Shown piece by piece: positions 49,243 to 59,829 of a stretch of DNA of 64,000 nucleotides (the stretch's first letter is position 1; every line of letters starts with the position of its first letter). Source of the stretch: an uncultured Oxalobacter sp. (GTDB lineage: Bacteria > Pseudomonadota > Gammaproteobacteria > Burkholderiales > Burkholderiaceae_D); the NCBI GenBank assembly GCA_934401755.1, contig CAKRSU010000003.1:1-64000 (forward strand), in the 5' to 3' direction. The notes below the pieces were generated by a model. That model was not told the DNA's origin. It made no database searches and saw only the letters and a list, made by a program, of their open reading frames with translations. Position numbers and translations under genes: made by a program.

Positions 49243-49614
49243 ATATTTCACTCTAGACACTTTTCCCCTTCCTCTTAAAAGATAATTAACTTGCTGTAAA
49301 AAGATAAGACAGTAGAACTTGTATCAAATTGCAACAACTCATGAACATCGCATAATAAGCATTAAATGATGTTAAACATTCTAACAAAGTATTGAAAATA
49401 AAACCTAAATAATTGAATCTAAAATAGATTTTTCAAGACATCCCATAATAGATTTTACAAAAATAATCAAAAAAATAAAATTTACTATCTAAATAATTTC
49501 ATTAAAAACAAATAGTTACCAATGAATTGAATATCCGCTAATGCTTATTAACGGATGTCGCCTTTTTTATATCAGCAATCAAACAAAGACGATGTCCCCA
49601 AAAAAGGACACAAC
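49243..49614 (+). promoter_or_regulatory. Long AT-rich leader of the autotransporter gene with hairpin
   Basis: About 370 nt of very AT-rich DNA precede the autotransporter start. A hairpin at 49533-49556 (ATCCGCTAAT/ATTAACGGAT, one mismatch, GCTT loop) is followed six bases later by TTTTTT (49563-49568), about 45 nt before the start codon. This resembles a weak terminator in the leader and may permit attenuation. I cannot place a promoter with confidence; no phase-variable homopolymer longer than about 7 is seen. Confidence 0.4.
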
Positions 49615-52600
49615 ATGAATAAAATATTTAAGGTGATATTCAATAAGGCAAAGGGTATTTTTGTTGTTACAGGCGAGAATACGAAAGCACAAGGAAAATC
49701 AAAACATCTGAAGGCAATTGCTGCATCTGTGATGATTGCGAGTGCATTGGGTATGGCCGAAAATGCTGAGGCAAAAACAAAAGAACAAATAAATGATTTA
49801 TTCGACTTTAACGCTCCAGTTACTGATGTGATTGAGCCATCAGATAATGATTACTCCTATTCTGGAGATGGAGAACAAAATTTCACCCTGAATAATGATT
49901 CAAATAAGTCAGCTATTAACATTACTGGAAAACACACAACGAGGAAAAACTTTTCAGTTGATAATCTCAATACAATAACAATAACAGATACAGCATCAAA
50001 TTATTCAATATATGGCAGTTATGCCAATATAAATCTCGGCACTCAAAATAATGGAATTGGATCTTTAATCGTCAATAGTGGCAAATCAGGTATATCTTTA
50101 GCCAATACATCATCCTTGAATATACATGCTAACGATGCAATAGCAATTAATGCGGGACAAAAAGATCCTAATGGACATACTTATGGTATTTATACCACAG
50201 GAACATCCACCGCTTCTCTTGATACCAATACCATTAAGATAGTATCCAACATGAATCATAGCTATGATGTGGCAGCGAAAAAATACTACTCAGCAACAAA
50301 TACGACAATCGACGATATTTTAGTGAAAAACAATAACAATGAATTTGTTGCTCCCCAAGAAACAACCACCACTGCTTATGGCTACGGTATTAATGCAATA
50401 TCAGGATCTGAAATAGATTTAGTTGCCCATGCTAAGGATCTCTCCGAAGGACAATACGCTTTAGATATTGAATCAGCAAATACAACAATTAATGTCTCAG
50501 GGGCAGCGACAACGACAGGAACAACGGACAGTGATGGTTATGTTCATTCTAAAGTACCTACTATAGCATCCAACTTATCTGTTGCTGCTGATTCTATTCA
50601 CCTTTCATCTTCTGCTGGTAATGCAATTTCGATCGCTGATGGAGCACAGGCAACTTTCACAAATAAAGATTCTGAAGGAAATAATTCCAGAATTTCTATT
50701 GTAAATGTTGAAGCAAAATCTCGTGGAATTTTTGCAAGTAGCTACCTTAAGGATATTAGCACTAAAGAAGGTAGTGAAATTGCTTATGAAGAAGCTTCCA
50801 AAGAAATTTGGGCTAAAAGTAGTGATGGAACAGAATATAAATACGATACCTACAAAAATACTAGTACGAAAACTGAAGCCGTAAAAGTCGGTGAGAACTA
50901 TCAATATTCAACCATTAATCTTTATGCGGATAAATTAGCCGTAACAGCAGGAACAGCAGTCAGAGCCGATTCCGGAGCTAAGATTAATTTGGATGCAAAA
51001 GATATTACTTTAAATACAAATGGAAATGCATTAATTGCTTCTGGTCGAGCACAAAATACAATAATCGATCGAATCACTAGCTATGACAAAGATGTATTCA
51101 CAAATTCAAACGCTACAAATCCTGTCAGTAAATCTGTTACTGAATCAATAGAATATACAAATCTTGATGTAACGGATGATTCGGACAAATCAAAAATTAC
51201 CGTAAAAACAGATATACTAGCTATTAACAACAGCTCAAATTCAAATGCTATTCAAGCAACCAATGGTATCGTAGATATTACTGCAGAAAAAACTGAAATT
51301 AATGGTTCCTATGTTTTTGATGATCCGACTTCAGACAATTATGGGAACAACTCTGGTGGTAACATAACCGCTGTTACTGGGGGGCAAGTAATTTTCCATG
51401 ATACTGGTTCACGCGATGCAAATGGTAAAAGCACACAATCATTAGTTATAAGAAACGGCTCTTTATGGGCTCATCGCTCTTCAAATACAGAAGATGCTAA
51501 TCTTGTGAAAGTTGAAGCAGGTTCAGTTAGCATGGAAAATAGTACATTCCTTGCCAATCCAAATGGTTCAATTCAATTGGGTTCAGACTCAAATCCATTA
51601 ACATCCTTTGTTCTTGATCGTCAACAGCCGTCTGTTGGTAATTCCAATGGTGCTATTGTCGCCCGTGGAGGATCCATTGAAATTAATGCAGAAAATACCT
51701 CCATTTCAACAAGCAACATTGATTATGCAATTCTTGCAACTTCTGTTGATGTATCTAATACTCCTACATCTGATGATTCATATCAGAACAAAACGTCTCA
51801 AATTAATATTAATTCGGGCAATTTGACAGTTAACGGGAATATCGGGGCAACGCCAACTTCTTACAATACCAAGCAAGATATTACAAATGACACTAAAGCT
51901 CCTATAGGTATGTCACAGATTATTAATCTGAATACAACAGGTAAAACAGAAATCAATGGGGATATCATTACTATCAATACGATTACCAAGAGTAATGACA
52001 CAGATCCTGGTACGGTATCCAATGCATCCATCAATGTTTCCTTAAACACATCAGATTCTGTATTAAATGGTGCGGTTATTGACCAATATGGCGATAAATG
52101 GTCCGAACAAGCACCAACAACGGCTTCTTCGGATTCTCAAGGAACAACTTTAATCATGAATAATGGCGCAACCTGGAATGTTAAAGACGCAAAGGTTGCA
52201 CAGTTGGATGAAACAGGCGCACCAATTCGTGATGATAATGGCAATATTATGACGAAGTCAGTTTCTAATGCCGTCAAAACCATCACCAGCAGTAATTCCA
52301 CCATCAACAACACCACTAACGCCCAAATCCAAGTAGGCACCTTAAACACCGAAAGCGGAGAAACCACCTATAACACCACCCATAACGATGAAGGTCAACT
52401 CTCCGTTGGTTCTCGTCAAGGCGATGGGACCTTAAGGATTAATCTCATTAATGGGCAAGCGACCAATCAGTTAGGCGGCTCTAATACGAATGAAACGGCG
52501 AAACGATTAACGGATTTAGTTGATATTAAATCCGGTAATCAATCCGCTCATTTCACCGCGGCTGAAGGCGATATTATCGGTCAGTTGGACGTTTTAACGG

Positions 52601-53523
52601 ATGCTCAAGGGAATATGGTTCAAGTCTCTGAACAAAAGAACCGTGTCATGGAAAGCTTAAAAGATATTGGCATTAATAATTTCTTAAGCTTTAGAGCTCA
52701 AATGAATGATCTCGATAAACGGATGGGCGACTTAAGAACGATGCCGAATACTGATGGGGCTTGGGCACGTTTAATTGCCGGTCAAAGCCAATATCAATCG
52801 AACCATAATACGTATAAGACGTTACAGGTCGGGGTGGATCATCGGATCGGTTCTTTTGTCTTAGGCGGTATGGCTTCTTATACGGATGGGGATGGGACTT
52901 TAAAACAAGGTTCAACCGATGATACGCTCTATAGCTTTGGGCTCTATGGCGCTTGGATGAATGACGATGGTCAATTTGTCGATGTTACTTTGAAACGCCA
53001 TCATGTGGCATCTGATTATGATCTGCATTATTTAGGCGGTCAAAAAGCCAAAGGTTCTTTTGATACGTCAGGGACTTCTCTTTCTGCGGAATATGGTTGG
53101 CGTTTAGGCATTACCAATACGAACTACTATATCGAACCTCAAGTTGAACTCATGTATGGTCATTTAAACCGCTTTAACTATAAAACCTCTAATGGCGTCA
53201 AAATCGAACAAGATGCGATGAAAACCTTGGTTGGTCGATTCGGTGTTGCTGCGGGTTGGGTGTCTCCTGACAAAGCGGGATCGGCTTATGCGAAGATCTC
53301 GGTCTTAAATGATTGGGAAGGTGATGCCGATAGCAAAGCGAAAAAAGACAATACTTCTCGACGTTATCATGAAGATATGGGCGGTACTTGGGTGGAATAT
53401 GCGTTAGGGGGTACTTATAATTTAACGAAGCATTTATCGGCTTATGGGGAGTTGGAAACGACGTCTGGCTCTCCTACTAGAACGACTTATCAGGTGTCGG
53501 CAGGATTGCGGTGGAGTTTTTAA
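49615..53523 (+). CDS. Large type-V autotransporter (AIDA/pertactin-like)
   Basis: This is a 1302-residue type Va autotransporter. It starts with an extended signal peptide, MNKIFKVIFNKAKGIFVV then a Lys-rich stretch and a hydrophobic core, with cleavage predicted after AENAEA (about residue 53). The passenger (about residues 54-950) is rich in Ser, Thr and Asn, appears to lack Cys and has the repeating short-strand look of a beta-helix; no protease triad is evident, so adhesin is the best guess. The segment RLTDLVDIKSGN onward resembles the autochaperone region, and about residues 1045-1302 form the barrel ending in W-S-F. The frame is open from ATG 49555, but ATG 49615 has AGGA seven bases before it and begins exactly at the signal peptide. 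The barrel end matches another gene at the window's left edge. Confidence 0.93.
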   Translation: MNKIFKVIFNKAKGIFVVTGENTKAQGKSKHLKAIAASVMIASALGMAENAEAKTKEQINDLFDFNAPVTDVIEPSDNDYSYSGDGEQNFTLNNDSNKSAINITGKHTTRKNFSVDNLNTITITDTASNYSIYGSYANINLGTQNNGIGSLIVNSGKSGISLANTSSLNIHANDAIAINAGQKDPNGHTYGIYTTGTSTASLDTNTIKIVSNMNHSYDVAAKKYYSATNTTIDDILVKNNNNEFVAPQETTTTAYGYGINAISGSEIDLVAHAKDLSEGQYALDIESANTTINVSGAATTTGTTDSDGYVHSKVPTIASNLSVAADSIHLSSSAGNAISIADGAQATFTNKDSEGNNSRISIVNVEAKSRGIFASSYLKDISTKEGSEIAYEEASKEIWAKSSDGTEYKYDTYKNTSTKTEAVKVGENYQYSTINLYADKLAVTAGTAVRADSGAKINLDAKDITLNTNGNALIASGRAQNTIIDRITSYDKDVFTNSNATNPVSKSVTESIEYTNLDVTDDSDKSKITVKTDILAINNSSNSNAIQATNGIVDITAEKTEINGSYVFDDPTSDNYGNNSGGNITAVTGGQVIFHDTGSRDANGKSTQSLVIRNGSLWAHRSSNTEDANLVKVEAGSVSMENSTFLANPNGSIQLGSDSNPLTSFVLDRQQPSVGNSNGAIVARGGSIEINAENTSISTSNIDYAILATSVDVSNTPTSDDSYQNKTSQININSGNLTVNGNIGATPTSYNTKQDITNDTKAPIGMSQIINLNTTGKTEINGDIITINTITKSNDTDPGTVSNASINVSLNTSDSVLNGAVIDQYGDKWSEQAPTTASSDSQGTTLIMNNGATWNVKDAKVAQLDETGAPIRDDNGNIMTKSVSNAVKTITSSNSTINNTTNAQIQVGTLNTESGETTYNTTHNDEGQLSVGSRQGDGTLRINLINGQATNQLGGSNTNETAKRLTDLVDIKSGNQSAHFTAAEGDIIGQLDVLTDAQGNMVQVSEQKNRVMESLKDIGINNFLSFRAQMNDLDKRMGDLRTMPNTDGAWARLIAGQSQYQSNHNTYKTLQVGVDHRIGSFVLGGMASYTDGDGTLKQGSTDDTLYSFGLYGAWMNDDGQFVDVTLKRHHVASDYDLHYLGGQKAKGSFDTSGTSLSAEYGWRLGITNTNYYIEPQVELMYGHLNRFNYKTSNGVKIEQDAMKTLVGRFGVAAGWVSPDKAGSAYAKISVLNDWEGDADSKAKKDNTSRRYHEDMGGTWVEYALGGTYNLTKHLSAYGELETTSGSPTRTTYQVSAGLRWSF
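53425..53523 (+). repeat. Segment nearly identical to 1-99 (shared autotransporter 3' end)
   Basis: The last 99 bases of this gene match bases 1-99 at 95 positions; the first 80 are identical and the four differences are three near codons 27-28 plus the stop (TAA against TAG), none changing a residue. The match may extend further left beyond the window. Both copies lie on the plus strand as direct repeats. Confidence 0.95.
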
Positions 53524-53593
53524 GTAGGACTTAAAGCGATATCTGTTTTATCTTAGAAGGGAGTTGTAGCTCCATCTATTGCTAAATGAACTC

Positions 53594-53628
53594 CCCCTTT
53601 AAGTAGTAATCTACTTAAAGGGGTTTTT
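53594..53628 (+). terminator. Terminator of the autotransporter gene
   Basis: A perfect 13-bp stem CCCCTTTAAGTAG/CTACTTAAAGGGG (loop TAAT) followed by five T lies 70 nt after the stop codon. Upstream, GGAGTT (53560-53565) could pair with AACTCC (53589-53594) as a competing structure. The terminator differs from the one behind the paralogue at 129-165. Confidence 0.9.
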
Positions 53629-53647
53629 AAAACAATAGACTTTTAAA

Positions 53648-54538
53648 TCAGATTACACTTGATTCCTTAAGATGCAATGCTAAATCATAAAGATGATTTT
53701 TCTTTTTTCCCGTTAGTTTAACTGCCGTAGCAACTGCGGCACTTACGGGTAAAACCTCTAATAAAACAGATAACACTTTTTTTGAGGCTTCATCTTCTTG
53801 ATTTTCCTTCGCTTTTGCACCCTCAACGAGAATCACAAACTCGCCCTTACTTCGATTATTATCAGCGATCATCCATCCTTCTACGCTTGATAACGTTCCT
53901 CGCCAAGTCTCTTCGAAAAGCTTCGTTAATTCACGAGAAATCATGATTTGACGTTCTGGCTCAAAGATTTGATTAAGTGCCTTTAACATATCCATGATAC
54001 GATGAGGGGCTTCGTAAAAAATCAATGCGGCCGGTATTTCACGTAATTGTTGCAATACTTCTAATCGCTGTGTATTTTTTACAGGAAGAAATCCAATAAA
54101 CATAAAGCGATCATCAGAAAACCCTGATGCCGATAATGCGGTAATGCCAGCAGATGGTCCAGGGACAGGAACCACACGATATCCCGCACAACGAACTGAA
54201 TCCACAATCTTTGCCCCTGGATCGGATACTGCAGGCGTTCCTGCATCAGAAACCAAGGCAACCCGCTCTCCTTTCTCAAGACGAGTAATTAATTGTTGAG
54301 CGACTTCTCGTTCATTATGTTGATGCGCTGCAATTAATGGTTTGGTCAATTGGTAAGCATTTAATAAAGCTCGAGTATTTCGCGTATCTTCACAAGCAAC
54401 GACATCTGCTGCATCAAGAATTGCTAATGCTCTTAAACTGATATCGCATATATTACCGATTGGAGTACCAATCACATATAATGTAGCATTAGGTATTTGT
54501 TGATGAGACATCATATCCATCAATGGCTGTAACAACAT
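53648..54538 (-). CDS. rsmI: 16S rRNA (cytidine-1402-2'-O)-methyltransferase RsmI
   Basis: RsmI methylates the ribose of C1402 in the ribosomal decoding centre. LYVIGTPIGNICDISLRALA, ACEDTRNTRALL, SDAGTPAVSDPGAKIV and VPGPSAGITALSASG are the classic family motifs in order. The frame begins at 54586, but a strong GGGAGG ribosome-binding site five bases before ATG 54538 fixes the start, giving 296 residues. It is divergent from gmhA; the lpoA/yraN genes often nearby are absent. Confidence 0.96.
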   Translation of the reverse strand: MLLQPLMDMMSHQQIPNATLYVIGTPIGNICDISLRALAILDAADVVACEDTRNTRALLNAYQLTKPLIAAHQHNEREVAQQLITRLEKGERVALVSDAGTPAVSDPGAKIVDSVRCAGYRVVPVPGPSAGITALSASGFSDDRFMFIGFLPVKNTQRLEVLQQLREIPAALIFYEAPHRIMDMLKALNQIFEPERQIMISRELTKLFEETWRGTLSSVEGWMIADNNRSKGEFVILVEGAKAKENQEDEASKKVLSVLLEVLPVSAAVATAVKLTGKKKNHLYDLALHLKESSVI

Positions 54539-54742
54539 AATGGCCTCCCGGAACATCACAATTAAACAGTTATTGGATTTTGCCATATCCTTAGCAAAAC
54601 AATCGTTAATACCATAAAAAATGCTGCCGTTACAAAAGATTACTTTCTTATCGTGTTAATGTTGTAGCATGAAGTAATGAGATGATTGCCCTTGATTAAG
54701 CTATCGCAAAAACAATATCAATAATGAATTGAGACAACATAA

Positions 54743-56003
<1,261 letters not shown>

Positions 56004-56015
56004 TTCCCTATTCCC

Positions 56016-56993
56016 TCACCCAGGTAACAATTGGTAGACAGCCTCTTCTACTGCAGCTAGAGTGGGAACTTCGTGTTCCCCGCCTAGACTAATAACTCGT
56101 GGCGACCAATCACAACTGGTCCGCCAACGTGGAATATTGCAGTAAATCTGGACTGTTGGTTTATCAAACGCTGCTGCCAAATGAGATAACCCGGTATCAA
56201 CTCCAACAATAAACGATGCTTGCCCCGTTAAAATCGTCATATCCGTTATTGAAAGACGAGGCAATACAATTGCATGACGAAGATCTGCTGCTAAACTTTC
56301 CGCTTCTTTTTTCTCAGCTGTATTTCCCCAAGGTAGCAAAATTTGTAAATGATGTTCATGCAATATTTCACCAATTCGAATCCAATTTGAGTGTGGCCAT
56401 TTTTTGGAATCACGTGATGTTCCATGAAAAAATAATACAAATGGTTGTTGTGGTAACCAACTATATTGTTTTGATGAAATCTCCAAACCAAAATCAGGCG
56501 GCGTATCGATAGTATATCCCAGTGCTTTAGCAACCATTTCGCGACTGCGCTCAACAACATGGATATGTTTTTCCATTTTGATACTTTCATCATGAAAAAA
56601 TCGAGAAATCGGTTCATAACTCGAACCATCAGTTTGATTTCCTAACCCTACTTTTTTTCCTGTCGAGGTTGTTTGAGAAAATCCCATGATGATTCCTGTC
56701 TTTAATAACCCTTGTGTATCAAATACCCAATCATAGGCATATGCGGATAAGTGTTGACGAAATTGTTTAAATTCACGCCAAGTTGCAACAGAAAAAGGAT
56801 GTTTTCGCCAACGACGTAATGCAAAAGGAATTACATTTGTTACATAACGATTTTGTTTGACCAATCCAACAAAACCTTCTTCCACCACCCAATCAATAAC
56901 CGCATCAGGATAATGCTGATGAATATCAGCTAATACTGGTAAATTATGCACAACATCGCCCAATGACGAAACACGGATAATCAAAATTCGCAT
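56016..56993 (-). CDS. waaC: Lipopolysaccharide heptosyltransferase I
   Basis: This GT9 glycosyltransferase adds the first heptose to Kdo in the inner LPS core. MRILIIRVSSLGDVVHNLPV opens the first Rossmann domain, FFHGTSRDSKKWP binds the donor phosphate, and VGVDTGLSHLAAAFDKPTV is the C-terminal signature. At 325 residues it fits WaaC rather than WaaF. It uses ADP-heptose supplied by the hldA and gmhA pathway. The 186 nt upstream (56994-57179) hold no gene. Confidence 0.92.
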   Translation of the reverse strand: MRILIIRVSSLGDVVHNLPVLADIHQHYPDAVIDWVVEEGFVGLVKQNRYVTNVIPFALRRWRKHPFSVATWREFKQFRQHLSAYAYDWVFDTQGLLKTGIIMGFSQTTSTGKKVGLGNQTDGSSYEPISRFFHDESIKMEKHIHVVERSREMVAKALGYTIDTPPDFGLEISSKQYSWLPQQPFVLFFHGTSRDSKKWPHSNWIRIGEILHEHHLQILLPWGNTAEKKEAESLAADLRHAIVLPRLSITDMTILTGQASFIVGVDTGLSHLAAAFDKPTVQIYCNIPRWRTSCDWSPRVISLGGEHEVPTLAAVEEAVYQLLPG

Positions 56994-57179
56994 GTAACTA
57001 ATAATAAAAAAATAGATAATTCAATTAAAACATAATGGCGATTTATTTCACGATCTTTTCTGAAAAAGGAAGAAATTTCGTCATATTGAATAGCTCATTC
57101 AATACTTTTTAAGTCTTGAACTATCAATTTCAAAATAAATTGAAATACGACGATTAATCCAAAAAAATAAACCGTTTTT

Positions 57180-57770
57180 TCACACCATTCCTTGTTCCGT
57201 CATAATTAGGCTCAACGGAATATCAAATACATCCGTTTTAAATGCCGTTTTTAAACAGCTATAGGCGACACCGATCGTTAATATATTCTTTTGTCCTTCA
57301 AGCGTTCGATCAAAAAAACCGCCGCCATAACCTAAGCGATAACGATCTGCAGTATATCCTACACAAGGAATCAATAGCACTTCTGGTAATGAAACCGGTT
57401 TCATTGTTTTAGGAATTGGAATATTAAAAGCGCCATCCATTAATTCTTGCCCCGGCAACCATTCGAGAAATTGTAAGGGCGCATTTTTTTCAGCAACATA
57501 TGGTAAAGCCATCGCTATTTTTCCGGACAAGCTTTCATACAATTCAGCCAAATCAGGCTCTGCTCGGATAGGCAAATAGACACTGATCGTTTTTATCGCC
57601 TTTTCTTTTAGCCATGATGCAATTTGAGTACAAAGCAAATGGTTATACTGCATTCGTAAATGATCTGGAATGGCTTGTCGAATCGATAACAATTGTTGCC
57701 TGAGACTTTTTTTATTCTGAACAAGCCCTGACGAATCTCCTGCATTGGATTGCGGTAGTGGTAAACTCAT
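57180..57770 (-). CDS. fau: 5-formyltetrahydrofolate cyclo-ligase
   Basis: This enzyme converts 5-formyl-THF to methenyl-THF using ATP, returning a storage form to the folate pool served by folD. The C-terminal YRLGYGGGFFDRTLEG motif and the N-terminal SLRQQLLSIRQAIP helix fit the family. At 196 residues it is normal. In gammaproteobacteria fau follows the 6S RNA; here the two are 43 kb apart. It is divergent from the lytic transglycosylase with 29 nt between start codons. Confidence 0.92.
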   Translation of the reverse strand: MSLPLPQSNAGDSSGLVQNKKSLRQQLLSIRQAIPDHLRMQYNHLLCTQIASWLKEKAIKTISVYLPIRAEPDLAELYESLSGKIAMALPYVAEKNAPLQFLEWLPGQELMDGAFNIPIPKTMKPVSLPEVLLIPCVGYTADRYRLGYGGGFFDRTLEGQKNILTIGVAYSCLKTAFKTDVFDIPLSLIMTEQGMV

Positions 57771-57799
57771 ATTTTTGTTATTGATATTGGAATCTGGTT

Positions 57800-59713
57800 A
57801 TGTGGAAAAGCTTCAGAACGATCTTGCTAGTTATGACGACTTTCACGATGATCTCTTGCGCAGAAGCATCTCGTGAATTAACAACCACTCCTGTTCAAGA
57901 TGAGGCTTTTCGCCAATTACGCGAAGCTGCTCGTAAACATGATACCGAAAAAGCCATCGCACTGGCTAATAGCTTGCAAAACTACCCGATTTCTTCTTAT
58001 GTGGACTATTATCGACTAAAATCGAATCTACGCAATGCAAGTGATGAAGAAGTTTCAGCTTATCTTGCAAAATATGATGGAACCGCTATTGCTGATCGTT
58101 TACGCAATGACTGGCTTCTCATTCAAGGGGAACGTCAAAACTGGGATATATTTGATCGAGAATATCCTAAATTTGTACTAAACGATGATGTCCAGGTGAA
58201 ATGCTATGCTTTAATCTCTAAAGCAGAAAAAGGGACCAATGTTGTTAATGAAGCTAAAGAATTACTAGGATTCAACATTAAAAAAGCAGGCGAAACTGCC
58301 TATACATTACTTCATGCCTTAGCTTTGAAGCAGCAAATGTCAATGGATGATATTTGGTATTTCGTTCGTCTTGCAGCAGATACGAATCTTCCTTCTCTTG
58401 CCTCACGGACTGCCTCATTAGCGGGCGCTTCCACAAATACCGTTACTAGTGCTTTAAGTAATCCTTCCCCCTTTTTAGCAAAGGGTCCTGGTAAAGACCG
58501 AAATAGTCATGAAATTTACTTATTAGCATTAGGAAAAGCGGCGGTAAAAGACCGTTCTACAGCCATAGCCTCAATCAATACATTTCAATCTTCTTTAACC
58601 GAATCTGAAACGGCAATTGGATGGAGTCGTATTGCGATTCCTGCATCAGTTGCTCTAGCACCTGATGCGATCGAATACTGGAAAAAAGCAACCACCGATA
58701 ACGTTTCTCCATATGCCCATGAATGGCGTGTCCGTACCGCACTGCGTCATGAAGATTGGCCACATGTTAAAGCATGGATTGATCTCATGACGCCTTACCA
58801 ACAGACAAACTCCACTTGGATTTATTGGAAAGCAAGAGCATTAAAAGAAGAAGGAAAGCGAGGCGAAGCCAATGATTTATTCAAGTCTATCGAAGATGAA
58901 TCTTCGTTTTATGGCATGTTGGCAGAAGAAGAACTCAATGGCTGGGTTATGATTCCATCTAGTCATTTCTATGTTTCTGATAGCGAACTAAATCAGATGG
59001 CAGATACGATGGTTCTTGCCCGAAAATTCTATGCAATGGACTGGCAATTCGAAGCCGTTCGTGAATGGAATTGGCAACTACGGCACATGGCAGAAGATCG
59101 CCAAATTCTCATTGCAGCCGAACTTGCTCGAAAAATTGGCCGATTGGACCGAATGATTTATACCTCTGACCGTACAAAAAATACCATTGTAAGTAACCAA
59201 CGATTTCCAACACCTTATTTAGACTATTTTAAAGCATCAACCGACGAATTAGGATTAGATATCGCTTGGGCTTATGGGTTAGTACGTCAAGAATCCCGAT
59301 TCGTAACGGCAGCTAAATCACATGTCGGTGCGCAAGGTTTAATGCAAGTGATGCCTTCAACAGCAAAATACATTGCCCAAAAAATCGGAATGACTGATTA
59401 TTCATCTGACAAAATTACTGATATGCAAACTAATATTAAATTGGGAACAGCTTATCTGGATATGACATTACGTAACTTGAATGGTTCTCAAGCGATGGCA
59501 AGCGCTGGATACAATGCGGGGCCAGGGCGACCAAAACGATGGAAATCAACACTACCTCATGCGGTTGAAGGCGCAATATTTGCGGAATCTATTCCATTTG
59601 TAGAAACTCGAGACTACGTCAAAAAGGTTTTATATAACACCACTTATTATGCTGGAGAATTAGGGAGCCGTACGCAATCTCTGAAAAAACGTTTAGGAAC
59701 GATTGAACCCTGA
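57800..59713 (+). CDS. Soluble lytic murein transglycosylase (Slt family)
   Basis: This protein cleaves peptidoglycan glycan strands to 1,6-anhydromuropeptides. The N-terminal signal peptide ends in MISC (Cys at about residue 20), a possible lipobox, so it may be a lipoprotein despite the family name. Residues about 30-450 form the alpha-superhelical U domain, and the SLT catalytic domain near residues 485-600 has the Glu in GLVRQESRFVTAAKS and GAQGLMQVMPSTAKY. At 637 residues it matches E. coli Slt70 (645). Confidence 0.94.
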   Translation: MWKSFRTILLVMTTFTMISCAEASRELTTTPVQDEAFRQLREAARKHDTEKAIALANSLQNYPISSYVDYYRLKSNLRNASDEEVSAYLAKYDGTAIADRLRNDWLLIQGERQNWDIFDREYPKFVLNDDVQVKCYALISKAEKGTNVVNEAKELLGFNIKKAGETAYTLLHALALKQQMSMDDIWYFVRLAADTNLPSLASRTASLAGASTNTVTSALSNPSPFLAKGPGKDRNSHEIYLLALGKAAVKDRSTAIASINTFQSSLTESETAIGWSRIAIPASVALAPDAIEYWKKATTDNVSPYAHEWRVRTALRHEDWPHVKAWIDLMTPYQQTNSTWIYWKARALKEEGKRGEANDLFKSIEDESSFYGMLAEEELNGWVMIPSSHFYVSDSELNQMADTMVLARKFYAMDWQFEAVREWNWQLRHMAEDRQILIAAELARKIGRLDRMIYTSDRTKNTIVSNQRFPTPYLDYFKASTDELGLDIAWAYGLVRQESRFVTAAKSHVGAQGLMQVMPSTAKYIAQKIGMTDYSSDKITDMQTNIKLGTAYLDMTLRNLNGSQAMASAGYNAGPGRPKRWKSTLPHAVEGAIFAESIPFVETRDYVKKVLYNTTYYAGELGSRTQSLKKRLGTIEP

Positions 59714-59829
59714 CACACAATTTTCATATAAAAACTATATAATCTAAATAAGAATCAGAGAGAAAATAATCAAGCAGATAGATCTGACTTGTCCCTGATA
59801 ACTGATGATAAAAAAAACAGGGAGGATTT

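Noticed and set aside
49555..49614. Upstream ATG for the autotransporter
   Set aside because: The 20 extra residues precede a complete extended signal peptide, and only the ATG at 49615 has a Shine-Dalgarno.
53560..53594. Antiterminator pairing before the autotransporter terminator
   Set aside because: GGAGTT/AACTCC is only six pairs and lies after the stop codon, where a switch would have no clear purpose.
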